From Arachis hypogaea (Eukaryota; Streptophyta; Magnoliopsida; Fabales; Fabaceae): a DNA stretch of 64,000 nucleotides. This document shows, piece by piece, positions 34,711 through 46,555 of this stretch. Made by a program: the position numbers and the translations under genes. The stretch spans positions 150,604,699 to 150,668,698 of the forward strand of contig NC_092050.1 in assembly GCF_003086295.3 (NCBI RefSeq). Reading direction: 5' to 3'. The number at the start of each line of letters is the position of its first letter. Position 1 is the first letter of the stretch. Below the pieces are notes generated by a model. That model was given only the letters and a program-made list of their open reading frames with translations, ran no database searches and was not told the origin of the DNA.

Positions 34711-35084
34711 CAAGTGTTATTGTTTATGAATGAATGGGAAATCTTTGGATTATTGGTGTGGTCTGTGTAAATAGTTTACAAAGATAGTAACGAAACTGAA
34801 TAAATAGAATAGAACAAGTAAATTGATAAAACCATATTTTGATTATAACTAAGATATTGTCAAACACTGTCAATGGAGTAGCACCTGATAAACACCATAA
34901 TACGGCAACAAAAAGGAATACAATAAGAGCTCCAAGTTTAAACGTTTATAACTACCAAAAGTAAAAGTTAACCATTACAACCTGGCTATGTGCTACTCCT
35001 AAATGAAAATAACAAAATTAAGGAAACAACTAGTGCCTAAATTCCATTTGTAATCAATCAGACTTCAGCAGCCACAGCATCTAA
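34711..35084. other. convergent intergenic gap inside the MULE
   Basis: This AT-rich gap of about 370 bp lies between the 3' ends of the GRF gene and the transposase gene. It would hold both 3' UTRs. No other feature is seen. Confidence 0.5.
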
Positions 35085-38000
35085 TTACCTAGTGTTTTTC
35101 TTCTTTGGAGGTTTGAACCCTGGAGTTGGAACAAACTTCAAAAAGTTTTCCAACTTAGAAGACGTTACTGCACTTGCTCCTTGTATGGGATCAACAGAAG
35201 CAGTTACTGGTGGTGGTGAGTTCTTCATTTTGGTTGGTAATTTATCTGGCCTTTTTGTTGGTGGTGGTGGTGGTGGGGCCTGAGGAAAGTTAGGAAACTA
35301 GTGTGAAAAAGGAGCAAGTAAAAAAATGTCAGAAAATATTATATACCATACATGTACCTCATCTTGTGTTCCACCATAATTTGGTTGGGATAAGTCAATC
35401 TCGGTAGCACCCGCTGGCGGTGGAAGGTTGTCTGTAACCTCCACTTGAGCATGATTCTGGACAGCTACACCAAGAGGAGCTTCATCTACTTGTGGTGCCA
35501 CATTGGTGGTGTTCATAGCTTCAGCTGCAGGTGTACTCCCAACTAGGACAGTTTTGAACTTGGCTGCCGCCACAGCAGTTGCTGCAGCAGCAAGCTCATC
35601 AGCTCTTTTCTTTTTACATCCTCGCTTGGTGTGGACCTTTATTCCATAGTAGGTGCATGTGAACGGCTTCAGCTGTCTCTTTAGAGTAACGGTTGCTTTA
35701 GCTTTCTTGTTTTCACTAGTACCCTCATCAGCATCCTTTCGTTTTTTTATTGTCAGTTTTCCAGGTTTACGTTTAATGTTAGGAGCTTGGGGCTGATTGT
35801 AGACTAATTTTTTTCATAGGGATTAGCTTGGGAGAGGATTGATGTGATGTTCATATGTCTTCCTGTATGAGTCCATGGTGACCAAGGGATGACAGAAGTC
35901 CTCAGATCTCTTGTTCACCCGTGTAAGAGCAGCACAAGCATGAACTCAAGGAATGCCTATAGTGAATAAACCAATAAATGATCAACTCCACAGCAGCCAA
36001 TATAATTAATGAAGTAAAGCGATTTATATTGAAGAAGAGAGTAAAGTTGGTGTAAAGGCATATAATATCACCTGTTAACATCCAGAACTGACAAGTGCAA
36101 AGTCTCTTGCCTAAATCAACAATCATGTTAGTTGAGTGTCCATGGACCTCAAATTTTTCATATTCTTCGTCTCCGGTCCATATAGGAACCCAATTCTTTG
36201 ATTCCTTACGAACTTTTTCCAATCTGCTTTGAATAACAGGAGGTAGTTTCCCCACATGGTTGTTCAACTTGACTTTATTCTTTGCAATCGATCACATAAC
36301 AAACATCCTTACCTCTTCAAGCAATGTGATGATTGGCTTGCTCCTAGCCTCCTTGATTCGTGCATTGAACACCTCACAGGCATTGTTGCAAATATTATCC
36401 AGCTTTGGCCTGTGGCTAAATTGAGACTTTGTCCATGAATGTCTTGGCCACTTGTTCAGGTATGTACATGCCTCCTCACTGACCCTCTTTATTTTGTCCA
36501 TGTTATCAATAAAGTCTTGAAATGTGGTTGACCTAGCAGCATCCCAGAGGAGTCTCTTCAGCTCAAGATCCTTCCACTGTTTGTTGAAATTTTTTCATAG
36601 GTGCCATACACAGAAACGATGATGGACCTGTGGCATGACCTCTTCTACAGCAGAAATCAATCTCTGTTTATGACAAACACATGTAGCAGAAACCAAACTA
36701 CTTAAGTATGATCAACCAGTATGAAATATTCACACAATCAAGCAATATCCAGGAATCAAGAAACTACTTATAATAGAATGAACCAATCTCATACAGTATC
36801 ATGTAATCCAAACTACTTAAGTAGGATCAACCACTTCCACATATTTATGCAAACTTCAGTTAATTTATGTTAAATGGAGAATCATATAATTTGTAAAGTC
36901 CAAATAGGATCTAATTGGAATGAAATATTCACACAATCAAGCAATATCCAGGAATCAACCAACTACTTATAATAGTATGAACCAATCTCAGACAATATCA
37001 TATAATCCAAAAAATGAAGACTTTAACAAATGTGTATCTAATTGAATAACACAACAAGTTATATTTAGATAATGGTTACCTTCTGCATGTCAGAAATGAA
37101 ACACCATCCGTTTGCCTTATAGTCTCCTAAATCATCGTGGAGTAGCTCAAGAAACCACTTCCAGTTCTCCTTATTCTCAACATTGACTATAGCCCAAGCA
37201 ATCACATATATGTGATGATTTGCATCTTGGGCTACAGCTGATAATATCTGGCCTCCAATCTGTGTCTTCAGAAATGCACCATCGAGTCGAATTAATGGCT
37301 GGCACCCTGATCTGAACCGTTCTTGCAACCACTCAAGCAAACGTACATTTTCTCAAACATGATTTGTCCGTCAGGCAATGGAATCACCCCAATCTTCACA
37401 GTGGATCCGGGATTCGTTTTCAGAAGTGTTTCAGCATAATCCCTTAACAAGGCATACTGTGCCTTCTCATCGCCATAAACAACATTCCTTGCATCAGCCA
37501 AGGCTCTAGCTATTGAGTTTCTATGCAGAATCAGATCACATTTCGACCTAAAGTACACTACAGCCTCACATTGCTTGAAATTAGGATACTTTCTAACCTT
37601 TTTAACCAACTTACCAGCCAACCATGCTCTGTTTGCAGCCCTATTTGTATTTTTTCTTGGACATATATGATCATCATAAAATGTCTTGATATGCCAACAA
37701 CAGTTCTCATGATCTCTTGAAGCATACACAACCCATGAGTATTCTTTCACTTGGCAAACTGCCCTACACCTTATATTATCATTCTTAACGAACTTAATCC
37801 CCCTTCCCTCTTGTATGATAAACTCTCTCACAGCATCCCTGAATTCTTGTTTGGTATTGAACTATATTCCCACTTGAAGTTGCAGCTCACCAAACCTCTG
37901 GCCACCTTGGAATATGGAAAATTCATCTAAATCTCTATCGGATTCCAACTCATCCTCAGAGTTAGGAGGGTTTTCATCTCCTCCGAGTGCCATGAGTTAG

Positions 38001-39158
38001 CTCCATCAGATTCTGCACCAGAGTCGAGAGCTTCATACCAAATTCCTTCCCCTGGAGTTCCTATAAAACCTAGGTCCACCTCTACATCTGATAAATCCTC
38101 AATAATTGCATCATCATCCTGCATTATTTTATCTTTTGCTATCTTCTCCTTCCCTTTAGCCATGCCTGCCTTCTTTTGAACCTTTTTGACCTCTTTCCTA
38201 ATTGGTTTCGAAACTCTTGCAACCAATTCTTCATTATTGCTAGAGCTGGCCTCTTGCACTGGGACATAAGATGTATCCTCTGAGCTGTCATCATCACTTG
38301 TTGATTCATTTACAGTTAAATTCACATGAAGAGGTTGCTTGCCTTTGTTAGTACTCCTCCCCTTTGCCTCAGATCTTGTAATTCTTTTAGGTGGGTTAAA
38401 TTTGGGTTTGGGTTTGGAAGTGAAGTTGGACTTGGGCTTTGATTGAGTTTTGTTGGGCTTCAGAAGGTTCTTGGGCTTTGGGGTTGGCTTGTGATAGGTT
38501 TCACAATGGGAGCTGGGTTGGGTTTTGTACTGAATTTTGGGTTGGCTCTATAATTGGATTTGGGGTTATCAGGTTCATCCATGTGGTTGGGCTCTTCATT
38601 GGTAGGATTTGTAGTGAGGGGGTCAGCAGTAGGTTGGTTTGGAATGGGAGTTGCAGTAGAAGGAATTGTGTTTGCAGTTGAGAGGTTTGGAATTGGGTTT
38701 GTGGATGATTTGTCATCTGGGGTTTGGTTTGAGCTATCCACAGGTATTTCCTTATTAGTCTGTAAGTCACAATGGCAAATCTCTTCTGCTTCATAATCAA
38801 GTAACATCACAACCCCTTTCCCATCCATCAGTTCAGGTGTGGAAACTCCATGTTCAAAATACACATCAACTACTCCATCATTCCTCTCTACATGGAAGCA
38901 CATCTCCCTTAGTTCATCATCACTGGTCAGAGCTCTCAGTCCCACCTCCAAGCTCCTTCCAGAAACCAACCACCAGCACTCAACTACCTTATCATATCCC
39001 AACTCCTTGAAATAGTTTCTCACGAAAAAAACATCTAAGGTATCTTCATCTAAATCTCCTAAGAAACTTCTATTGTCAGGTGAGTAAACCAATTTTTCAT
39101 CATCATTCCTCTTAAACGTCCCACCATGGTGGAACATAATATCCAGCAATTTTTCCAT
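35085..39158 (-). pseudogene. MULE transposase (PB1-like N-terminus, MuDR, DDE, SWIM), decayed
   Basis: The start is MEKLLDIMFHHGGTFKRNDD at 39158, a PB1-like N-terminal domain of this plant MULE group, followed by a Pro/Asn-rich linker and acidic region (DSGAESDGANSWHSEE). The MuDR DNA-binding part is at 37831-37292 (MREFIIQEGRGIKFVKNDNI). The catalytic core has the first Asp in LIRLDGAFLKTQIGGQILSA and the second in FISDMQK. An intron runs about 36667-37078. The core then continues PQVHHRFCVWHL and DNICNNACEVFNARIKEA. A SWIM zinc finger (LCTCQFWMLTG) is split by an intron (about 35962-36072), and a C-terminal knuckle is damaged (CTYYGIKVHTKRGC). The end is FVPTPGFKPPKKKN. Frameshifts lie near 38460, 37960 and 37320, and stops near 37862, 36595 and 36293. 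Confidence 0.93.
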
Positions 39159-39501
39159 CTACAGTGAAAAACAGGTATAACAATTTATCTAATGTATGCT
39201 ACTGATAATATAATCAACAAATCACAGTACAAAATAATCTAATATTGTTTAAAAACACATACTTCATCACATTACCATTATAGAAACACCTACATTTTTT
39301 GTGTGAAAACAGAGCATTCACAAAATCCAAACCCACACCACCCAGTACCCTAAACCCTACCTAATAATATATCATTCAATGATTTGGCATCAACCAACAC
39401 AAAATTTCGAATTCAAACTCACAACAATGGATACCTTAACACTATAAAAGATAAATAAAAAATATTTTATTCACTGCATGCCTACCTCTGTTTCAGGGGC
39501 T

Positions 39502-39747
39502 TCACGAGGAAGCTTTGCTCCTTCCTTCCCCGATTTTGAGCGACCGATGAGCATGTTTCAACCCTCTCCAATTTGCATCACCACAGAAAATCTCAGCAGG
39601 ACTAGCGGAACCCAGGGTATGGAGCTCTGAGTTCGAACGTGATGAAGAAGATGAAGTGGCGAAGTGATCTCTTTGAATATGGCTTTCAATAACGTTTGGT
39701 AACTCCTTCCTTCTTGAAGCGGCGTCGTTTTCATTTTTTAGCACCAA
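39502..39747 (-). other. open frame in the transposase 5' leader
   Basis: An 81-codon frame (MVLKNENDAASRRKELPNVI...) lies upstream of the transposase start, beyond a probable leader intron (donor GTAGGC near 39485, acceptor CACTGTAG near 39159). It may be an upstream open frame in the 5' UTR or a former N-terminal exon. No domain is recognised. Confidence 0.35.
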
Positions 39748-39769
39748 ATCCTAATACGGCGCCGTTTTC

Positions 39770-39954
39770 TATAGTCCAGCATGGCAAAAAAATTGTCACA
39801 TCACTGCCGCCGGAAAGAGGTTTCGACAGAAAAGGGGAGAGGGATTGACTAGGTGCATTTTTTCAAAGTCGATGACATAAATGGTGCAATTGGGAAGTCA
39901 AAAACTAAATCGGTGCATTTTGTAAATCTCAAGGACTATTTTGGTGTTTAACTC
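39770..39954. repeat. right terminal inverted repeat of the GRF-type MULE
   Basis: Mirror of 33869-34055. Ends GGTGTTTAACTC. Confidence 0.88.
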
Positions 39955-39964
39955 GTCAAAGTAC

Positions 39965-42401
39965 CTTTTACAAATATCCACCTCTTTATTTTTTATTGCT
40001 CACGTATAAACTCATTCCAATAAAAAATTTACAGATATTTATCGGTGAATGAACATACAACAACCAACCTTTACAAAAACCGTTCTTATACAAGAACTAC
40101 TCAAAATATTCAATTTCTTTTTCTTTTTTTCGACTTTTTTTCTAAAAAAAAAAAAAAATTAAGAAAATATTATAAAAGTTGATTATGCTTAGCTTGTGAT
40201 CCGCGAAATCACATGCCCTGATACTGCTTTATTCCTTCCATGGTGGGCAAGTAAACAGTAGTAAAGGGTTGAGATTCATAGATAGGGTTCAATAATCCTC
40301 ATTGATTATTGAAGATGACATAACCAATTAACTAAAAAGAATGCAAATTAATAATTAACGGGACACGTTCACTTCCTAGTCCCTACCATTTATAGACTGA
40401 TAATTCAAGTCATATAGCTCGTCAAATAATATTCGGCATAACATGTCCTTTCTATTTGTTCCATGCTGATCTTTCATGTATATAATTCTCCCTTGGATCC
40501 AAGCACTTGTACAGTTGTACTACAAAAATCATTTATACTTCATTTCATTGAATCCAAATGTCATTGAATAACTTTTTTATTCATCAATTTCTTAAACATT
40601 TAATTTTGATATATTAATAATATAAAATATTTTATATAATTATTTAATTATTATATTTATTTTTAATTAATATTTATACACTCAATATTAAAAAATAATA
40701 TTATTTTATTAATAAAATATTAAATAATTAAATATACGTATAATGAAAATATTAGACAACTAACTTTTTTTTAATTAAATCTAACCAAGTTAAATTTATA
40801 TGCGTGTGTTTACGTTTTGGTTCTGAATCGATAATCGAATTGACTAGATTATTGATTTACTGATTCAACCAGTAAATCACTAATTCACTAATTGAATCGG
40901 TTAATTCAGTGCTACATAAATAAAAAATAAAAAATAGTCAAAAAATTTAAAATTAAAATTTAAAATATATATTCACTAATATTTTAAGAATAATTAATTC
41001 TCCATAAATTATAATCAATAAATTATAATCTAATTATTATTAAATAATTATATAAAATTATAATATTTTTTATAATAAATATTTTAAATTTTATTTTTAT
41101 ATTAAAATAATTATTTTAAATTTTAATAACTAATTAACTAATTTATATTATTATATACTATATATATTTATAAAAAAATAATATTAATAAACATCATATA
41201 ATTATCAAAAAATAATTATATTATAATTAATAAAAATATATATTTGATATTTTCTATTTATACATGTTTAATATATTTATATTTACATTAATAATTATGT
41301 ATAATAAAAAATATAATTAATTTAAATATAAGTGAATATAAAATTAAAATAATATTTTAATAAAATTATTATATATTTTTACTATATAATTAATAATTAT
41401 CATATAAAATAACAATAAACAGCATAGCCTAGTAGCAAAGGATATAAAATAAAAATAAACAGCATAGCCTAGTAACAAAGGGAGTATGCCATAACAAGTT
41501 AAGGAAGACTTAAATTCAAATAATATCTTCGTCCAGTTTAAAATTTTCACGTGAGTGGTTTGGTTGGATCGATTTTTATCGTTTTTTTTTTTGCCAAGTT
41601 TGATGATTTTTACCGGTTCTTAATTTGAAACGGTCTTGAAAATGGACCGGATAAATTGGTCGATCCGATTTGGTTTTGATAACTATGAGTTTTGGTTCTC
41701 GTTTTTATCCTTCTTCATCTCTCTCTTTTTTCACTTTTATTATATCATCATCATCATCTCCTCCTCTTCCATCACCACCACCACCACCACCACCACCTCC
41801 TCCTCTTTCTTATCTCTTCCCCCTCCTCCTCTTCCTCTTCTATCTTCTTATTTTCTCATTTGATTTCTTCTTCTCTTTCTCTTTTATTATCATCATCATT
41901 CTCATCATCGATTGAAAAAATAACAATGTGGTATTTAACCACTAATTTTGTCAGATTTTTTAGCCCTTTTATTAAACTATCATTCTAGAGTTAGTAATCT
42001 TGCTTGTGTGTAATGTTAATAGATTATGTGTCAAAAAATCATTCTAAGGGACAAAATATTTTTTATTGTGTAAGCAATATGTTGTTGTAAAGTATGACAA
42101 GTAAATTCTTAAAAAATTTGTAATGAGACACTTAAACTCCTAATCAATTATGAACATAGAGCATAAATTCAGAATGAACCGTAAATTAGAACAAATAACT
42201 CTAAATTTTAACAAATTATTATATCTACTATTGCACTGGTTGTTGATCTTAGTTGATGGTAACCTCATTTCTTTGCTTCTTTTTCTTATGTTGCTAGTAA
42301 ACAATGAAAAATATTGGAAATTAACACCATGGTTAAGGCCAAAGGCATCTCCCATTAAGAGACCACATAGACATCCAAAGATCAGGAGAAAAGGTTAATA
42401 A
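39965..42401. other. AT-rich intergenic DNA with a possible decayed DNA transposon
   Basis: Sequence near 40815-40910 (TTTTGGTTCTGAATCGATAA, ATTCAACCAGTAAATCAC) and near 41560-41690 (TTTGGTTGGATCGATTTTTA, ACCGGTTC, GATAACTATGAG) resemble the ends of hAT-like plant MITEs with GGTT-rich termini, but no clean repeat was proved. A 25-bp motif (ACAGCATAGCCTAGTA) is duplicated at 41428 and 41459. A polypyrimidine tract covers 41700-41905. No gene is seen. Confidence 0.4.
41700..41905. repeat. polypyrimidine low-complexity tract
   Basis: Long T/C-rich run with ATC and CAC trinucleotide repeats (CACCACCACCACCACC). The open frames in three phases here are composition artefacts. Confidence 0.9.
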
Positions 42402-42604
42402 TGTGAGAAACAAGAGACTGAGAGAATAATATGAAAAGTGTATTATTGAGTTGTGTTCTGAGGTACAATATACAAGGGGTATTTATAGGTGCTAAATGAA
42501 TCATAGAAATAAAGACATAGAATCCTACAATTAATGTACAGATATGCTATATAAATATAGACGATGCTAATTGATCTAAATTGATTTATATTGATTCTCT
42601 AACA
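42402..42604 (-). repeat. 3' LTR of copia element B
   Basis: On the minus strand it reads TGTTAGAGAATCAATATAAA to TTTCTCACA (TG...CA, 203 bp) and is preceded by a purine tract GAGTTTGAGGGGGGA (42605-42619), the polypurine primer site. No partner LTR is found on the other side. Confidence 0.82.
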
Positions 42605-42617
42605 TCCCCCCTCAAAC

Positions 42618-45045
42618 TCAAGTGGGAGCTAAGGATACCAACTTGAGTTTGGATAACAAAGTCCGAAAGCGAGTCGGGTGATGAGCTTTCATGAAGATAT
42701 CAGTAGTCTGATCCAGTGTCCCAACAGCAATGAGACGAACAACATCAATAAGGATACGTTGCCGAACAAAGTGACAATCAATCTCAATGTGTTTGGTGCG
42801 TTCATGAAACACATCATTATGGGCAATCTGAATAGCACTGCGGTTATCACAAAAAACATCAGTAGGGGACGACTGAGGAGCACCCAGATCTTCGAGAAGC
42901 CAACGAACCGAGATAACCTCAGCAGTGGTGTCAGCGAGGGCACGGTACTCAGCTTCTGTGCTTGAGCGAGCAGTGAACGTTTGCTTCTTAGCACGCCAAG
43001 AGATGAGAGCGTCGCCAAGAAACAAACAGTAACCAGTAGTAGAACGACGATCAGTGGGATCACCAGCCCAATCAGCATCAGAGTATGCCTGAAGGGTCAA
43101 AGAGGAATGGGCAGAAAAATATAGGCCATGAAATAGAGTGCCTTTGACATACCGAAGAATGCGAAGAACTGCCGCATAGTGAGTAGTATGAGGAGCTGAC
43201 AAGAACTGGCTGAGGACATGAACTGGATAGGCAATGTCTGGTCGGGTGACAGTCAAGTAGATGAGACCTCCAACTAACTGGCAATAAAGTGTCGGATTAT
43301 CCAAAACAGTGCCATCCATAGGGGTAAATCGAACATTAGGCTCAAGAGGAGTAGACTCAGTGCGACTATCTGTAATCCCAGCGCGAGCAAGAAGATCTGA
43401 AGCATACTTAGCCTGAGAGAGATAAATGCCATCATCTGTGGAGATGACCTCGAGACCAAGAAAATAGCTGAGAGAACCAAGATCCTTCATCTCAAAGGTA
43501 CGGTGAAGTGAGGCCTTGAGATCAGAGATACCATCAACATCATCTCCAGTAATGATTATGTCATCAACATACAAAAGTAGAAGAACAACTCCACGTTCGC
43601 TTTTACGAATGAAAAGCGCATTCTCATGAGGACTAGAAATAAAACCAAGACTGCATATGGTAGTGCTGAACTTGTCAAACCATTCACGAGGAGCTTACTT
43701 GAGTCCATAAAGTGCCTTGCGAAGGAGACAAACCTTACTGGAAGGACAAGGATATCCTGGAGGTGGTTTCATATAGACTTTCTTTTTCAAATCCCCATTA
43801 AGAAATGCATTCTTCACATCCATCTGACCGAGAGACCATCTCTTAACCGCAGCAATGGCAAGGAGAGCTCTAACAGACGTAAGGCGAGCAACAGGAGCAA
43901 AAGTCTCTTCATAATCAATACCATACTCTTGCGTACAACCTTGAGCAACCAAGCGTGCCTTATAACGGTCAATAGAGCCATCAGAACGAGTCTTGATCTT
44001 GTATACCCATCTACTGCTCACAATTTCCTGATCAGAAGGAGGATCAACCAAATCCCAAGTGTGTGCTTTTTCAAGTGCCTGTATTTCTTCCTGCATTGCT
44101 TGTTGCCAATTTGGATTTGTGGAGGCTTCTCTGAATGACTTAGGTTCATGTTGATGAAGAATAGTAGAAAAGCAATGATAATCAAGAAGATGAGGAGGTG
44201 GATTCCTTACCCTAGAAGAACGAGTGGGAGGAGGAGGCATGACGCTAGGAGTGGGATCGCCGTCCGGACTGGAATCATCGGGAGATGGAGAAGGCGGAGG
44301 ATCAGGAGCCTCGAGGGGTGGACTTGGGGTAGACCCTGTAGTATCATCACTAGGAAAGAGATCAACATTTGGGTTAGTAAAAAACGGTGACGGAGTAGAA
44401 GGAATGGACTCAAAAGAGGAAAAACTAGAGAACATGTGATGCTCCCAGAAGACAACATGACGAGATATACGAATACGGCGAGAGATAGGATCCCAACAAC
44501 GATAACCCTTATGTTCAGAGGCATAACCAAGAAAACAACACATGCGAGCCCGAGGTTCAAGCTTATTATGTTCATGAGGCTGAAGAAGGACAAAACAGAC
44601 ACAACCAAAAACACGGAGAGAACTGTAATCGGGAGAAGTACGATAAAGATGCTCAAAGGGAGTAGTGTTACCAAGAACAGAAGAAGGGAGTCTATTGATA
44701 GCATGAACAGCAGTGAGGACAGCTTCACCCCAAGCACGCTCAGGACAGGAAGAGGAAATAAGCATCGCACGGACAGAGTCAAGAATATGACGGTGTTTAC
44801 GCTCAGCTCTGCCATTTTGTTGAGAGGTACCAGGACAAGAAAACTCGGACAAAGTACCCTGTTCAGCGAGAAAATTTAAAAGTTTGGAGTCACGATATTC
44901 CATAGCATTATCACGTCTGAAAATTTTAATGACCTTTGAAAACTGAGTTCGAACCATAATGGCAAAGTTAATATAAATCTGAGGCAACTCACAACGATTA
45001 GTCATCAAATAGACCCAAATAAAACGGGAATAATCAAGGCTGTAT
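42618..45045 (-). pseudogene. copia B pol fragment (integrase C-half, RT, RNase H)
   Basis: The frame enters in integrase (DYSRFIWVYLM) and passes FRRDNAMEY (the second catalytic Asp block) and GTSQQNGRAERKHRHILDSV (the Glu block). It continues through a Pro/Ser-rich linker to RT (WVYKIKTRSDGSIDRYKARL, MDVKNAFLNGDL, YVDDIIITGDD) and RNase H (SDADWAGDPTDRRSTTGYC, SSTEAEYRALADTTAE), ending KLKLVSLAPT. A single in-frame stop at 43695-43697 replaces Q in KALYGLKQAPREW (CAA to TAA). Integrase lacks its N-terminal zinc domain and first Asp because of the truncation. This family differs from elements A and C. Confidence 0.93.
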
Positions 45046-45929
45046 ATGTTTACAAGTACAAAAAATTAAGACAGAGACACAGAGAAACAAACTTATGTTT
45101 GGCAAATGAGATCCGGACAGAGATATTATGTCCAGATACACTAAATTAGTGTATTTTGTGTTTATTATAATAAGAATGACACTGAAATACTAACAAAAAA
45201 CACAACTTATTTTTTATTTTTTCTTTCATTATTCTTGTTAATTTTTCATAATTATATTTTTATTCTATTTTTCTTCCTAAACTTTTTGAATGAAAAAATG
45301 AGAATAAATTAGACTTGCATAAGTTGTATGTTCTACTTTATTACATACCAAATAAAATACAAAAACATTAATTTTTGTGTCTATGTTCTTTGTGTCTTAT
45401 TTTTAGTATCTTATCTTATCACATTCTCACGATCAAATGCACTCCAAATGACTAAGAATGAGAACGAAGTTAGGAAAGCCTTCCAGGTTACATGTAGTAA
45501 GTGTGGAGACATTATTATAAAATTTGCAAGGGAGCTCTAGAAGACCTTAGTTGGCAACCTAAGAAAAAAAAAGTAAAAAACTGAGTGTATTAGCTAATAA
45601 TACATAATCAACTTTTTTTTTATCATCTTCTTCAATTACTTTTTAAGTAAACACATAAATATTGGCATATATCAGTCAAAAAAACTATTAATCATCAAAC
45701 ATAATTATTTGGTAAATATGATAATATCAATCATGTATTAGAGAAAAAATGAAAATATGAAAAAAAAAAGAAAAAAAAGAAAACAACCACCACCAGCCAG
45801 GACTTAGGAGTGTCTTCTTCACGGTTGAACGGTATTGTTAGGCTTCATTCACCAACTGATGATATTGAATCCCGACTATTAGATATTTAGCGCCCTGATT
45901 TTATACTCAACAATCAAGATATATGGCCT
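45046..45929. other. AT-rich intergenic DNA
   Basis: GACAGAGACACAGAGAAACA near 45072 and its approximate mirror in TTCTTTGTGTCTTATTTTTA near 45388 may be the ends of a decayed MITE. No gene was recognised. Confidence 0.4.
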
Positions 45930-46555
45930 AATTTGTTTGTGAATAATACATATATTAATTATAATTATAAATTATGTTATTTCAAATTAAATAGCTTATA
46001 TAATAGTGATCTCATTTATTATTATAAATACTAAATTAAATAAGTCATAATTTCTTTTGATTTAGAATTAAATGAGAATAAAATCAGATATTATCTTTTG
46101 TTCCTTAGATAATTATCTTTTAAATTTTAGATAGGAAAAATCTAGTGGGCCAGCAATTTTTGAATTTTTTTGCCAGCACTTAACCATCAAAATAAAAGTG
46201 AGTGATTTTCCACCATTAGATGTAATTTCACATCATTAAAAACACTATTAATGGCCAATTGATGGTTACAAAACGCTAAAATTGTTGGCCCCCTAGCATT
46301 TTTTTGGACTTTAAATACTATTTTATTTGGGGTTTAGGGTTTAATAGGTGCCATGCTCAAATATAAATAGTGGCTTCAGGGTTTCAGTCCCCAATATACC
46401 AAAATCGTCTCAGCAACTCTTCTCCCATCAGAAAAGTTCCAATTCATCCGCTTAGGAATATAGAAAGTTTTGATTGAGGAAAATCGAAAGAACCACAAGA
46501 TCCAAATTCTTCCAATCATGACTCACGTTTATGAAAATTCAGGTATGCTTCCAAT
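45930..46555 (+). repeat. 5' LTR of copia element C (interrupted by a MITE, ends eroded)
   Basis: Homologous to the solo LTRs at 3998-4520 and 6159-6607: CATGCTCAAATATAAATAGT, CCAATATACCAAAATCGTCT, CAACTCTTCTCCCATCAG and TTTTGATTGAGGAAAATCGA. The first 30 or so bases (TGTTAGG...) are missing and the 3' end is unclear. A 171-bp MITE sits inside it at 46135-46305. Confidence 0.75.
46135..46305. mobile_element. MITE inside the 5' LTR of copia C
   Basis: AAAAATCTAGTGGGCCAGCA at the left is mirrored by TTGGCCCCCTAGCATTTTTT at the right, about 171 bp in all. It interrupts LTR sequence that is continuous in the solo LTR at 3998-4520, which proves the insertion. Confidence 0.85.

Larger units (their letters stand above)
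33869..39954. mobile_element. GRF-type MULE, 6.1 kb, convergent gene pair
   Basis: Terminal inverted repeats of about 185 bp (GAGTTAAACACCAAAGTAGT at left, the mirror of ACTATTTTGGTGTTTAACTC at right) are well preserved, including AACTTCCCAATTGCAC and AAAAAATGCACCTAGT. The target duplication is TCAAAGTA, or up to GTCAAAGTAC (10 bp at 33859-33868 and 39955-39964), depending on how the ambiguous C/G at the ends is assigned. From the left a GRF zinc-finger gene reads inward on the plus strand (34276-34710). From the right a MuDR-type transposase gene reads inward on the minus strand (39158-35085) and is decayed. There is no gene outside this pair. Confidence 0.93.
42402..45045 (-). mobile_element. 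5'-truncated Ty1/copia retrotransposon B
   Basis: Only the 3' half is present: from inside the integrase domain through RT and RNase H to the 3' LTR. The 5' LTR, gag and protease are missing; homology stops near 45045 in unrelated AT-rich sequence. Confidence 0.9.

Noticed and set aside
41636..41988. Three overlapping Ser/Pro/His/Leu-rich open frames
   Set aside because: All three phases of a polypyrimidine tract are open; it is a composition artefact.
43626..44879. Plus-strand frames of 147 and 170 codons
   Set aside because: They are antisense to the well-supported copia B pol frame.
45060..45440. Possible MITE with GACAGAGACACAGAG ends
   Set aside because: The mirrored end is too weak to set boundaries.
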